Of a stretch of DNA of 64,000 bases, positions 12,092-25,032 are shown one piece after another. The translations under genes were made by a program, and so were the position numbers. This DNA comes from Ceratopteris richardii. Lineage: Eukaryota > Streptophyta > Polypodiopsida > Polypodiales > Pteridaceae. The first letter of the stretch is position 1; each line of letters opens with the position of its first letter. The stretch is from positions 803,001-867,000 of the forward strand of contig MU260055.1 of assembly GCA_020310875.1 (NCBI GenBank), in the 5' to 3' direction. The notes under the pieces were generated by a model. That model did not search any database. It was given only the letters and a program-made list of their open reading frames with translations, and was not told the DNA's origin.

Positions 12092-12773
12092 ATGCCGGTT
12101 ACTCGTTCCAGTGAGTCATACCCGAAGTATAGAAGAAACCAACAGTCTTGGGCGATACCTAATATTCTACGGATGCCTCCAGGGAGTAGAAGCGCAGATA
12201 AGTTTAACCCAGTTGTCAAGGAAGTGAAGAACGTTAGTAGTAATTCTGGTAGCATTCCGGTGGAACGTACTGCAATTTCGGCAGATTCCGGTGCAATTTC
12301 GACACAGTCTGTCGAAGATATAGTCACTCTAGAGTCTACCAGAATGCAGTATGCAATTAACTTAACACCATCTGGTCAAGATTCGAATTTGTCTGAGGAT
12401 AGAAACGTGTTGGCCAACGAAATCAGTGAATGTGAAATAGTACCTTGTTTTGGTGAAAATACGACAAATTTTGATGATATTTCGGTCCCCATTATAGAGA
12501 ATTCACAGTCTCCCGATGACAGTTTACCATTTCCTAGTGAATCTTCATTCCGGTCACCACTATTCAGAGTAAGCTTCCCTACATTTGATATCAAGGAGGA
12601 AGGTAGCTTATTTAAAGCTAAAATCCGGAAGGGACTAAACGATATTATCAAGCCGAAGAGTGCACAGGCTGACGATACAGATTCAGACAGTCAAGAAATT
12701 CAACCTCAGAATTCAGGAGATAATAACAATACAACAGCAACCATGAGTGGACAACAGCAACAACAACAACACC

Positions 12774-12804
<31 letters not shown>

Positions 12805-14491
12805 GCAACAACAACAACATCTACTTCCACCTCATCCGGTTCCGACAGGAGTTACCTACACAAATTTTGGTGGATTTCCAGGTGATGATCCTGATGCTCA
12901 TGTAGGAACCTTTGAAATTAGTTATGCAGTACTTAATCATCCTCCTGATCCAGCATACAAGGCCATAGTATTCCAGTCGAACCTAGTTAATGAAGCCGCC
13001 AGATGGCTTACAGAATATGATATCAATCATTTCGGCACCTATGAAGCGGTAAGAGATGCGTTTCTATAGAGATTTCGGCTAAAGAAGAATCCCGCCAAAA
13101 TTTTTGATTACCTGCAGAACAATAGACAAAAGCTGAATCAAATAGTGCAGGAATATGCCACCCTATTCAGAACTCACTTGAGACAACTACCGCCAGCACA
13201 TGCTAATTTGCCGGATGATGTCATCACTTAGTGGTTTATTAATGGCTTAACTCCGCAGCTTCGATAGATTATGATCATTCGTTGTGTAGGAGCCATGACA
13301 CTAGATGCGGTTATTGCAATGGCCCTACAGCTCGAGAATAAGGTTGGAGGTTTTACCGAGGATCTGGAATGGTTGAAAGCCAACAAAAATGTTGTAGAAG
13401 ATCCAGCTAGGCAGATGTACTGCACCACGTGCAAGAATTCAGGGCATACCAGTGCCACTTGTGCCCTCAACCAGTTGTTTTGCGCTATCTGCAATACGAC
13501 CGGACATTCCACCGAAAACTGTGCATACAATGCCAAAGTGCAGGGAACAGCTATAGTAAATGCAATTATACAGGAACTGGGGCAGCCTGCCACTCACTAT
13601 ATACCTCCTCAGATGAGAAACAATCAGCAGCAAGGGTACAAAAATTTTCGAGGCCAAAGGAATACAAACTTCAATGCAAATCGCTGGCAGGCAGGACCAT
13701 CACAGGAAGGAACTAATTTGCCCCCACCTCGCTGCCATTTTTACGGTGAGTTTGGTCATATTAGAAGATTCTATAAAGATGCAGCTGAATACGATCAGAG
13801 GATGAAAGAATGTCAGAAACCGATGACAAATATGGTTCATATCACACCAATAGAAACACAAGCTGCAGTAGTTCAGACTAGATCCGATAAGCCACTACAA
13901 CCAGCAGCTGAAATATTTGAACCAGGCATCCGAGAACAGCAAAGAATGTATGACAAAGCTAGTCAGTGGACCACCACAGAACCTCCAGTGTTCCCAGATC
14001 CTATTCCAGTGACACAAGTTCTACTGTCAAAAGAAACTGCACAAGAGCAAGAGTCAATCCCAGTAACCGACGCATCGTCTTCAAAATTGGTGAAAAGTAC
14101 AAATCAAGCAGATCAAGCATGGGAAATTTTATCTAAAGCATCTATTACTCTCCCTCTTGGCCAGTTACTTGCATTAGTACCAGGAGTTCGACAACAGTTC
14201 AGTCTTGAGTCTGCCTCCATTCCATCAACAGCAACGGTACAACTGGAAACTGACTCTACGGTGGATCATTCGGTCCCATTAATTATGGTATGGTATGTAA
14301 ATCATAAGATTAATCAAGTACTAATTGATGGAGGGTCTGGAGTAAATATAGCCACTCTAGCACTTTGTAAGAAGTTAGGATGGACCGAAATTGAGCCTGT
14401 GCAGTTTTTTGTTAGAATGGCTGACCAATCCAGAGTCGATCCAGTAGGGCTCGTACGGAATGCCAATCACTTTGCAGTGAACAACTTTTAA
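12092..14491 (+). pseudogene. gag and protease region of G
   Basis: The first part is acidic and Ser-rich, with a 20+ residue glutamine run (12750-12822), then a capsid-like segment (FPGDDPDAHVGTFE, NEAARWLTEYDINHFGTYEA). The second part has zinc knuckles CTTCKNSGHTSATC and CAICNTTGHSTENC (both C-x2-C-x4-H-x4-C), a third degenerate one (CHFYGEFGHIRRF), and a retropepsin-like VLIDGGSGVNI. Gag packages RNA; protease cuts the polyprotein. The region is broken and is described as a fossil. Confidence 0.85.
12750..12822 (+). repeat. CAA/CAG trinucleotide run in gag of G
   Basis: A nearly pure run of CAA with some CAG codes for polyglutamine in the gag frame. The mixed codons argue against very recent expansion from a single codon. 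Confidence 0.95.
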
Positions 14492-14499
14492 GATGACTT

Positions 14500-17491
14500 T
14501 CGTAGTTTTAGAACTACCGGAGTCTAGTCTGGATTATAATCTTCTCTTCGGCCGTCCTTGGTTGAAACAAGGGAAGGTTATACAGGATTGATCAACATAG
14601 GAACTCACTTTCAAAGACAATAACCATAAATATGTTGTAAAATTAGATGCTATTCAACCTTGTGAATTACATGCTAGACCTTATGTAGCAGAACCAGTCC
14701 ACATGTTGGATGGTTTGTCCAATGATGAAGAAGAAGAATTTTTGAATAATAACATTGATTTGATTTCCTTAGGCACTGTTGATCTACAATCTGTTGTAGA
14801 TAACTGGAGTCCGTCAGCATGTATGGTGATACCCATAACTGAAGGGGTAGAAACAGAAGATAATGATGCTCAGGATGCAGCCACTTTGCAACAAATGCTA
14901 CAGTCTGATGATGGTCCAATAAAGCCTAGTCAATTTTATGTTCCAGAAGATCAGTTGAAAACCTATAATTTAGGAGATGAAGTAAATCAACGACCTGTCA
15001 AGATTAAGGAAGGATTGTCTGACGAGTTTCAAACCGACTTGATCCAGCTTCTTCGTGAGTATTCAGATGTTTTTGCATGGGATTACCGTGATATGAAGGG
15101 TTTGGACCCTCGTCTCTATCAACATAGGGTCATGCTGAAACCAGAAGCTAAACCAATCAAACAACCCAACTACCGGATGAATCCTAACTATGCAGCACAG
15201 GTAAAGGCAGAGCTTGATAGATTATTAAAAGTTGGATTCATCGTACCAGTAGAACATGCCGAATGGATATCTCCAATTGTTATTGTTCCTAAGAAAAACA
15301 AGCAACTACGAATATGTGTGGATTACCGGAAACTCAATGCAGCTACAGTGCCTCATCCGTTTCCTCTTCCATTTCTTGACACAATGCTTGATAGAGTAGC
15401 AGGACATGAAATGTACTCATTCTTAGATGGATACAGTGGGTATAATCAGGTTAGAATGGTTGAGCAAGATATACTGAAAACCGCTTTTATCACCAATTGG
15501 GGTGTTTTTGCTTGCACAGTTATGTGGTTTGAATTAAGAAATGCTCCTAGCACTTTTCAAAGATGCATGCAGCAAATATTCTCCCCTTATCTTACTTCTT
15601 TAATGCAAGTATATCTTGATGATTTCTCTTTATTTGGTAAGATGGTAGCACACCTGTATCATTTACGGTGTTGCTTTGAGAAATGCCGAGAATATCGACT
15701 CTGCCTAAACCCCAACAAATCTGTTTTTGCGGTTTCTTGTGGTAAGCTCCTTGGCCATATTGTATCTGCACAGGGTATTCAAGTTGATCCAGATAAAGTT
15801 GTCGCTGTGTTAGAAGCACCTGTACCTACTACACCAAAGGAAGTAATGCGCTTCATGGGTCAAGTGAGATGGCATGGTCGTCATTTACAGTGGCTTGCTC
15901 ATTTAGCCATTCCACTCAATCGTTTAATCACGAGTACTCCTAAACAGTTTGATTGGACTCAGGAATGTCAAATTTCTTTTGATCGACTAAAGGGATTATT
16001 AACACAGGTTCCAATTTTACAACCTCCTGATTGGGAATGCCCATTTCATGTTTTTGTAGATGCATCAGATATCGCCATTGGAAGTGTCTTAATGCAACAG
16101 ACTGATAAGTGGTTTCGGCTTGTTTATTATGCAAGTAGAAGGCTTGCTCCTACCGAAAAGAATTATTCAGTCACTGAAAGAGAATGTCTTGGTTTGGTAT
16201 ATTCTGTAAAGAAATTTTGGCACTATTTACTTGGCCGTAAATTTACTTTTCATGTCGATCATGCTGCACTTGTCTATCTGGTATGACAGCAACATTTAGG
16301 TGGTCGTATAGCGCGTTGGGTTCTACTTTTACAAGAGTTTGATTACGAAGTAATTCATCGACCCGGAACTGCACATGCATTAGTAGATTTCCTTTCTAGG
16401 TTGGATTTCGGTGAAGCTCCGATCGGTGTTGATGACACCACACCTGCAATTATGTTACTGACCCTACTAATGATGAATCTGCAGAACCCCCTGTGACACT
16501 TAATTACTATGATCAACTATTAACTTTTCTTACTGATGGATATCTTCCTCCTCAGACTTCTCTTGCAATGCGTAGGAAAATTGCAGTTTACAATCGTAGA
16601 TTCCGGTTAATTGCTGGAGAATTGTACTATATGGATCACACTGGAGTTTTACTTCGTTGTATTCCTCCACATGAAGTAAACTCAGTTATAGCTCTGGCAC
16701 ATTCAATACCTTCCGGTGGACATTTTGCAGCAGATTTAACGCACCAAAAAATTCTACAGAGTGGACTTTGGTGGCCTACTATGTACAGAGATATATCTCA
16801 GTTTGTTAAAAACTGTGATAATTGTCAGCGATCTGGACAGCCGTTACAACGCCACTTCTTCCCTCTATAACCTGTCTTACCTTTAGAACCTTTCCAAAAG
16901 TGGGGCCTTCACTTTATTGGGCCAATTACACCTCCAGCCATACTCACTAAGAATCGTTATATTCTGACATGTATAGATTATGCTACCAGATGGGCAGAAC
17001 CTTGGGCTTTACGATCTGCTACAGCTATTTTGGTAGCAAAGTTTCTAATGAAGGATGTATATCCAAGATTTGGATTACCTCTAGAGCTTGTGACAGATCA
17101 AGGCACGCATTTTGTTAATAATTTAATGAAAGTACTCACACACTCTTTTCAAATTATGGATAAGTTCAGTTCACCGTATTATCCTCGTGCAGGCTTAGCT
17201 GAAAGTACAAACAAGACTTTGTTGAATATGCTTCATAAACTGATTTTGGAATCACCGGAAAGATGGGATCAACTATTACTTGCAGTATTATGGGCATACC
17301 GGACTACATACAAGGTAGCAACAGGACTAATCCCTTTCAAACTGGCTTACGGACTGGAAGCCATAGCTCCAATGGAAGTTGTTATTCCTAGTTTACGTGT
17401 GGCCATCACTCAGAATTTGTTACCGGAAGAGTCCTTGCCATTTCGTTTGGACACACTCAGAGAACATCATCAAACATCTGACTCTCGCTGA
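14500..17491 (+). pseudogene. pol region of G: RT, RNase H, integrase
   Basis: RT blocks: VGFIVPVEHAEWISPIVIVP, RICVDYRKLNAATV, FLDGYSGYNQVRM and the catalytic VYLDDFSLFG. RNase H: FHVFVDASDIAIGSVLMQ, then TEKNYSVTERECLGLVY and FTFHVDHAAL. Integrase: the zinc part (GLWWPTMYRDISQFVKNCDNCQ), then LVTDQGTHFVN and YRTTYKVATGLIPFKLAYG. No chromodomain is evident. A few breaks are present. Confidence 0.92.
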
Positions 17492-17819
17492 CGTGTTCTT
17501 CATTTTTTTCGCGTGTTATTTATTTTGTTTTTGCATGATTAATAAAATAAGTCTATAAATATCCTCCTTTTGCTACCTAATTATGTTCAACAGCCGCCTT
17601 GAATTATCATTCTGCTCATGCATGCACACCGAAGTTATGAAGGTTATCATCTCAATATCGCGTGATGATTAACGAATTCAATTGCTTCTCGCTGCCGACT
17701 ATCTACTTAATCTTTTTTTTTCCACTGTTAACCGCTATTGTGTCTGTGTGATTTGTGTGTTTGTGCTCTCTGTAAACCCTGTGCAATTGTGTTCTCGTGC
17801 TTGCTAGTGTCTGTGTATC

Positions 17820-19867
17820 ATGGAAGCTCTGGCAAACTTTGCCGCCTTCCGTGAAGGACTCCCTGCTGATGTAGGTGAGTTCCTGCACGTCCGTGGGTTG
17901 GCCAATTTCGCTGAATTGCCTTGGCATTCAGTAGATTGTCACCCTTTCTATGCCCAGATCATCACCGCTATTGCTGCCACACCTACTACGGAGCAGAGTT
18001 GGCCAATAACTTCCTTACCCTCTCGTACCGTAATCACTTTACAATCCTTTGCTGATGCATTCCGACTCCCTCCAGAAGGTCGAGACAATGGCCCGAATTT
18101 GCCTATAGCCACAATGATCCAATTGTTTCCTAGGTATTCATCCAATGAATATGCAATCCTCTGTCGCCCCGAGCCTGAAAGATCAGCCCTACAATTCCTT
18201 GTAGCTATCTTAAACCTGCAGAAACGCACATATGGCATTTCGCGTCCTTTCTACTCAGCAATAGATCTAGCTGCTTGAGAGCCTGTAAACTTTGCCTCAT
18301 ACTTTTTCCACCGCATTCACAGAGAATGCGTTTCAATCATCAAACAGGTCAACAAGGGAGATATGCCACAATCAAGGTTACCGCATATTCTCAGTTTCCT
18401 ATTTCCGGTCATCCAAGCAGCACAACCACCACCTCGAGGACCCGTTCTGCACCATGAAGAATCCGCGCAGCTACTGGAAGATGATGAAGAAGATGACGAA
18501 GAAATTTTCCATCTCCTCCGTCGCAAAAGAATCAGAATAAGTTCATCTGACAGTGAAGTACAGGGTTCTGTCGCCGGTGAGAAAGCAGATGACAAAGAAG
18601 AAGAAGGACAAGGAGAAGAAACTTTCCACGATACAGCAACATCCATGCATCCTGATTCATCAGCACACTCCTCTTCGGAGCAGCAACAAGAACATGATGA
18701 TACCGCCAGCTCTAGAGATAGTTCTACTAAAGAGGAATCTCAGCAGCAATCAGAACAGGAAAAGCAAGAAGACCAACAACATATTATAAAAGAAATTTTT
18801 GATGAAATGATCAAGACAGTAGAATCTGCAGTCGCCAACGCTGATGATACGCAACAACTCAATGAAAAGGTACTCGACACTACTACTCTGCAACCCACTC
18901 CTCCACCTGAACCTCCACTCAAGCCTCTTATTCCCATTCCTTCCATTGTACCTGACGCACCCGACTCATCTTCCTCTTCACCGAACTATTCTCCACCAAA
19001 TTCCCATCAGCTCCTCACAGCATCTTCATCTCAACCTCGTCCTCATCTTCTGCTTCCTTCGATTCCCATGATTTCTGAGCTTGCAACCATGGGTCAATTG
19101 CTGATTCAGCTATCACAAAATTACCAGTACAGATGAAAGAGGTCACTGATAACATCCGGGATGAATTACAACACAAGGTTGATGTCCTGGAAGCAGACAT
19201 CACTCCTCTACAGGAAGAGATAAATGCGGTCAAAGCAGAAAATCATCAACTGCACTACCAGATTACTCATCTCCAAGCCAAACTTGCAGAACAGCAAACA
19301 ATAACCAGTCAACGAGATGCAGCACTGGCTGAAGTCTGAAAGAAAGATGAGTTATTGAGTGTTGCAGATGCCGAATTAGTCAAGTTGAAGCAGATATTCC
19401 AAGATAAAGAGGATGCCCGAATAGCAATAGGAAATTTGTTAGAAGAGACTCCACAGCAACTTGAAGAAGTGGTACAATGCGGGCAAGATATGCACGATTT
19501 GGTTAAGAAGACTAATGAAGAACTCCAGAGAAGCAAGTCTGATTTATTTGAAGTAAACAATATTCTTAAACGCAAATTAACCATGGAAGCTCAATTACAA
19601 AAAGAGATATCAGGGATCAGAAGAGAAAGGGATGCTTATTACAAAACAATACAGTTTCAAAATCAAGAATTGGAAAGACGGGAGTATCAACTGGATATAC
19701 AGAAAGAAAGACTCTCCAAAATTGAAAAGAAGATTGTAGATATGAAGGTAACAAGAGATGCAGCTCTGTCAAACGAGTTTTATTTACAAGAAGCTTTTCT
19801 GCAAACACAAGCAGAAGTTTTGATGACCCAGGTCATTTCCTTAAGTTCAGTACGCATAAATGCCTAG
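17820..19867 (+). pseudogene. Extra coding region of G between integrase and 3' LTR
   Basis: About 2 kb in the position used by envelope-like genes in some plant Gypsy lineages, but no signal peptide, membrane segment or envelope motif is visible. Three parts can be seen: a globular N-part (17820-18278; MEALANFAAFREGLPADVGE, FADAFRLPPEGRDNGPN), a low-complexity acidic/Ser/Pro/Gln middle (18460-19130), and a long heptad-rich coiled coil (19133-19867; VDVLEADITPLQEEINAVKA, LEETPQQLEEVVQ). The N-part loosely resembles plant-mobile-domain-type proteins, but I do not claim that. Broken; function unknown. Confidence 0.7.
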
Positions 19868-20025
19868 CTTGTAGAACCAGGGATTTTGAAGCAGATGTTA
19901 GAATCACTGAAGAAGAAAATTGCCCAGACTTTTAGATTAGCAAGATCTATGTATCTAGAAGGTATAGTTGATAAGCCTTAAGATTTTTTATAAACCTGCG
20001 GGTTCGAGTCCACCGTGCATGCCAG

Positions 20026-20643
20026 TGTTAGTCGGCCGTCGGATTGGCAATTCTAAAGTCTTCCCTTTTTCATATTCCGCATGAACCAAAAGGTCATTGC
20101 GTAAACGTTGTAACCTTTTATATAAATCAATGAAAAAGACACTCTGGGTGACGATCAGTGGGATCACCAGACTGTCTGTCTGGGTGATTGATCTGTAACG
20201 TTACTGTGGTGTGTGTTTGAGTAATTCTGAGTATTCTGATCCTGTTCCTGTCTTGTTGTTTATCAATACTTGTTCGGTAAAGATTGTGTTGTGATAATAT
20301 TCAGAGTAAGTTAAGTAAGGAATTACTGTTTCGCTGAGTGTATTACTGTGAGTCTCTGTACGGTAATGTTTACCTTATGCATCGATTACTAAAAGAGTCT
20401 TAATCTATGTATGAGTCGGTACTCTGTGAGTGAACTTTCATCTGAGTAAGTCTCGCAAGGAAGAACCAGAGTTTTCTGTTAGAAAGTGGTATTAGCAGAG
20501 TTGTTTGGACGAACTGTCTTGTGAGTGAGTTGAGTTGATTTGGGAAAATCAAGTATAGGGCCTCTGTTTAACAGACCCCTTCCACTCCCAAGAACCCGAA
20601 TAGATGTTTGAACGCGTCTCTGACGGCTAGTTCGCGTTTAACA
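20026..20643 (+). repeat. 3' LTR of G
   Basis: TGTTAGTCGGCCG to GTTTAACA. It is the partner of 11255-11873; most differences are single-base. Upstream there is no obvious purine tract but a B-box-like GGTTCGAGTCC at 20001-20011. Confidence 0.95.
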
Positions 20644-20647
20644 CACT
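20644..20647. repeat. Target-site duplication of G, right copy
   Basis: CACT, identical to 11251-11254, directly after the G 3' LTR. Confidence 0.7.
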
Positions 20648-22990
20648 CCATGGATTTGAGTTGAAACTCTTGGTGATGCATCAAGTCCACTCAAAACTTG
20701 AGATTTTGCACTTGAGTTTTTAACATTTCCTTTGTCATTTGAGTCAAGATTAAATCCTTCTTTGGAATTTGTATGGAAGCTTGACATTTCATCAAAAACC
20801 ACATCTCTACTTGCCTTCACCTATTGTATGAGTGGGTTATAACATACTTCCCTATCTGATTTTCCACAATACCCTTAAAATTCTAGAAGTAAATGAACAC
20901 CTCACTCTTCTCTTTCATGAAATATACCCATACTTTTCGTGTATGATCATCAATGAAAGTAACATAAAACCTACAACCACCCATGGATGTGGTCTTTGTA
21001 GGACCCCAAACATCTATCTGTACTATTTCTAGCACATTCCACTAACATGCTTGTCATGTGGAAATGATGCTCATGACTATTTGCCAAATTGACATGCTAC
21101 ACATACCTTTTGCATCTTATCAACCTTGAAATTTGGTAGTGCATTGACAATCTCCTTTAACTTCATCAATTTCAACCTCTACAAATTTGCAAGTCCAATT
21201 TGTCTATGATATATCCCTATGTTAGCAATAACTATTGCACCTTTCGCAAACATGGATGCATTCATTTCAAGAACCTTCACATTGAAATCGAACATCCTAC
21301 CCACTTTGTTTCCTTTGATAATCAATCTTCCATCGTGTTTGTACTATTCTACATATAACCCATCAGCATTGAACTTGACTTGTAATCCCTTGTCAATCAT
21401 TTTTCCAACAAAAACTAGAGTCTTTGCTATATTTGGAACATGCAACACATCATCAAGATGTTTTACATTCCCATCCTCCATAGAGTGCTATGTTTCCTAT
21501 ATTCTTGATAGGATGTGATGTGTCATGACCCGTTTAAACATATCCAAGAACTAGCAATTTCTACAAATTACTAAACCATTCCGCATGACTAGTCATGTGA
21601 TTTGAAGCATCCGAATCAACATAGCAGAATTACCATTTGATTTTGAAACATAAGTAGACATCGTATTCATTATGTGATGTTGGACCATGTACAACTTCTC
21701 AGAATCATTTGCACTTGTGGATGCATAAATGTTTTTTTGCCTTCAGTTATTTTGATTCTTCAACCTGTAATCAAATTCAAAGTGTCCAAGTTTACCACAA
21801 TTCTAGCATCCTTAACTCTCATTTCCTAAATCATTTCTTTGGAAATTTTGCATGGCTTCTTTGGCTCCCCCTACTTCAAAATTATCCTCTACCTCCTGCA
21901 TGTTTTTGATGTTGACCTTAGTCTTGGTTACTCTTTCCTCTTCCACTTCTGAAACATTCACCTCTATCTCTTCCTCCTTGAGAGTATAATTCCTACTCAA
22001 AACTAGGATTTCCTTGGTATTTTGAGTGCTCCCCAACAATCTTTTCTTCAATAATGAGCATGCACACAAGATCAACAAAATTGAGAAATTTTTCCTTAAT
22101 TTGAATAAAAGTTTTGAAGTGCTCATATGCAGCTCCTAAACCAAGAAGGCACACTTCCACCTTATCATCATCATCTACATTCATACCAAAAGATACAAGT
22201 GACTCACATATGCTTTTGATTTTTAGGGTGTGATCACTTACCCACATGCCCTTTTTCTCTAGTGTATGCAGCTTGTTCTTGAGTTGCAATTTCTATGCCT
22301 TGTATTGGTCTCATAGAATGTGAACAAAATGTTCCAAGCCTCTTTTTGATTCTTGGCATCCTATATGTTCCCAATCATGCTACTATATGCTAAAACATAT
22401 CCAATACATTACCTTTCGTGCTCCTTGATTCCATTCTTTATATGCTCTTAACTCTTTTGTGACTCGATTTCTCTTTGGTAATTGCACAGTGTTTTCATTC
22501 TTTACTTTGGTGTACTTATAATAGCCTTTTCCCATCAGAAAATTTTTCATTCTAAATCTACAAGCATGGAAGTTATCCTTGTCTAGCTTATCACTCATAA
22601 GCTAACTCATTCCACCCGCACTTGCAATTCTATGACAATTTGCAACACTACAAAAGAACACTAGAAGAAGTACCTCTCCTTGACTACTGTCACACTACGA
22701 TGTGGCACTTTGATCTCAGAAAAACAAAGTTTTTTTGTATCAACAATACACAGAATCGCTTGAAATTCTCGATCTCGAATATCTGAGTGTTGCCGAATAC
22801 AATGCAAGTTATAATTTTGCAAACTAACCTAATTTTTCTATGAGTCCCACCTTTTGGGCTCAAAACAGATGCCTTTTAACTTCACACCAAATTTTGTATC
22901 AATCTAAGGTCGTTTGTGAATCGCACTTTCTCCATGCCTTCTCGCATACTCTTCACTTTTGGCATTCTCCAAGAGCTCTCTACAGCACCA

Positions 22991-23005
22991 CTAGCTCTGA
23001 TACCA
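22991..23005 (-). other. Primer binding site of D
   Basis: The minus strand reads TGGTATCAGAGCTAG next to the LTR; tRNA-iMet type, as in B. Confidence 0.9.
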
Positions 23006-23345
23006 TGTCAGAAGGATGTTGATAAGGAAAAGAGCTCACTAACACACTCTCATACTCAAAGAGGAGCACTTACATAGATCGAGGCAAGGAAGAATGATAT
23101 TTTTTTCTTCTATTTCATAAGAAGGAATATACAAGAATGACCTAAAATAACAATAAAAGTTGTGCAATATATAAAGAACAGTACATAAGTAAAAACTCAA
23201 TGTCCATGAATGTGTGATCTAGCAAGAAAAAAATGTGCCATCACTCTCGGTAGATAAATCTAGTAAAGCTCAATGAAGTATCCCTCACATATACTGGCAT
23301 GACCAATATACATGTCAGAGAAATTAAAAAAAATGATATGTGTCA
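23006..23345 (-). repeat. 5' LTR of D
   Basis: 340 bp, TGACACATATC at the outer end and CTGACA at the inner end on the minus strand. It aligns with the B LTR 6048-6388. Confidence 0.9.
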
Positions 23346-23349
23346 TCCT

Positions 23350-25032
23350 CAATCATCACATGTTGAGCTTGATATCTAAACCGAGAATACGTCTACTTGA
23401 ACCCAAAAAAAGTGTTTTTTCATGGTCAGGCAAGGTAAGATCCTAGGACACATAGTGTCAAAGAATGGCATATCAATGGATGTGGATGAATTTAGAGCCA
23501 TTGTAGAGATACCTAGACCAAATAATATCAAGAAGTGCAAGCTTTCATGGGGAATTATGGCTATCACCGATGTTTTATCCACATGTATGCAATAATTGCA
23601 AAGTTTTTGTACAACCTTTTGGATAATTTTGAGTGGATGGAGGAATGCAAAGACTCCTTTAATGGACTTAAGTGATGATTGTGTTCAATACCAATATTAC
23701 CCATAACAAATGGGAAGAAGCTATTCCATGTTCATGTGGATGCATCCAAATATGCAATAGGATGCATGCTAGTGAAACCCATTGATGAGGGCAACATTGA
23801 ACTTCAAAATTGCTAGTAGGAAGTTGAATCCAACAAAGCAAAATAACAGCATGCTAGAGAGAAAAGGTTAGGCATGGTCTATGGGGTTAAAAGGTTTGGA
23901 CATTATATGCTTGGGAATAAGTTCAATTTTTATACAGACCATCAAGCCTTACTCTACCTTGTGAATATACCTTGTGAATAAACCTTGTAACACTAGCAGA
24001 TTAGTAAGATGGTTTCTCATACTAATGGAATATGATTTTGAGGTAGTTGTTAGGAAAGGCAATGCCCAGCTTAGGGCTGACAAATTTCTAGAATAACCTC
24101 AAGAGAATCCCCATAAGGAGTGTCATATGAACTTACTCATGCTTACTTATTCAACTTGGAAGTAGTGCCTAATTGGGCAAAAACCATATTACCTATTCTG
24201 ACTTTCAGACCTAAACATCCCATAATGAAAACAAGGGAAAAGAAGTGATGAAAGCATAAATGTATCACATAATGGTAGATAGTGTGACAATCACATACGC
24301 CAATGCATATTGGATTGTTGTGTGGAAAGAGATGAATATGCAAAATGGTTGCATGTAGCACATGTAGGTGCACTTATGCAACATCACTCTAAACATCAAA
24401 CCCTCTAGAATCTGTGAAATTAAGTCATCTATTTGCCAACCATGGAAGCAGATGTCCATTGGATGTGTAAGGATTGTCCAAAATGTTGAAATAGACCACC
24501 AACAGAACATGATACCCTATACCAAGTGTCCCTTATGCCAAATTAGGGTAGTCCTTTGGTTGAATTTCTGAGGATGAAAAATTTCCCTCAAGAGATGATG
24601 TTAGCCAAACAATGAAGCTTGGAACAGGAAAAGTTAGATTATAGTCTCATTGGAGACAACTTATATAGCCATGGAAGAGATGGATATCTTTGACTATGTG
24701 TTCATGAAAGTGAATGCCTTAAGATCTTAGGAATCGCACACCAAGGTATAGTAGGTGGAAAGTTTGGACTTGATAGGGTGATCAAAGCAATATCGTTTGC
24801 AGGAATTTGGCGGCCAACCCTTCACATGGACGCTCAAACCTACATGAAGTGGTGTGAAATATGCCAATACAATTAGTATCTGATAGGCAAGTATAACATA
24901 CCACTAAGACCCATGATGGGAGGACGTGCATTCTCCAAGTGGGCAGTAGACTTTTTTAATCCTATTAATCCCCTAGCCAAGAACTCACATGTTGAGTACA
25001 TTATTGTTGCTTTGATTATCTAACCAATTGGG
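23350..25032 (+). mobile_element. Element P: decayed Ty3/Gypsy pol fragment
   Basis: Plus-strand traces in order: RT end (GKILGHIVSKNGISMDVDEF), RNase H end (EYDFEVVVRKGNAQLRADKF), integrase zinc part (FAGIWRPTLHMDAQTYMKWC) and integrase core (MMGGRAFSKWAVDFFNPINP). The same phrases occur in N on the minus strand (WWPTLHMDAYMYVKKCDICQ, MMGGRAFVKWGIDFVGPINP), so P and N are one family. Very many breaks; one of the oldest layers. It is cut on the right by the LTR of C. Confidence 0.8.

Larger units (their letters stand above)
11255..20643 (+). mobile_element. Element G: Ty3/Gypsy retrotransposon with both LTRs and a post-pol ORF
   Basis: A 9.4-kb element with LTRs of 619 and 618 bp, primer site, gag with glutamine run and zinc knuckles, protease, RT, RNase H, integrase, and an additional coding region between integrase and the 3' LTR. 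Integrase after RNase H shows Ty3/Gypsy. All parts are present, but the coding regions carry several breaks. The LTRs differ at roughly 28 positions by eye (~4.5%). At a commonly used plant rate of 1.3e-8 per site per year that is near 2 Myr, and several-fold more at slow gymnosperm rates. Confidence 0.93.
20644..23005 (-). pseudogene. Copia gag to integrase remnant of D
   Basis: The minus strand shows gag N-part (LDKDNFHACRFRMKNFLMGKG), a gag basic tract with TKTKVN-type spacer, GAG-pre-integrase and integrase traces, and the integrase C-terminal SRDVVFDEMSSF. The order and many sequence blocks equal those of B. The region is more decayed than B. Confidence 0.8.
10200..23345 (-). mobile_element. 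Element D: Ty1/Copia of the B family, split by Gypsy element G
   Basis: The minus-strand order is 5' LTR (23006-23345), primer site, gag, protease, integrase (20644-23005), then RT (10200-11254) on the far side of G. The G insertion is marked by the duplication CACT at 11251-11254 and 20644-20647. No RNase H or 3' LTR of D is seen before L copy 1 begins. Many breaks; older than G because G lies inside it. Confidence 0.85.

Noticed and set aside
12648-12830. Minus-strand Val-rich frame
   Set aside because: Antisense of the CAA/CAG polyglutamine run of G.
17820-19867. Envelope gene of a retrovirus-like plant element
   Set aside because: No signal peptide, no membrane segment and no cleavage motif; mostly acidic low complexity and coiled coil.
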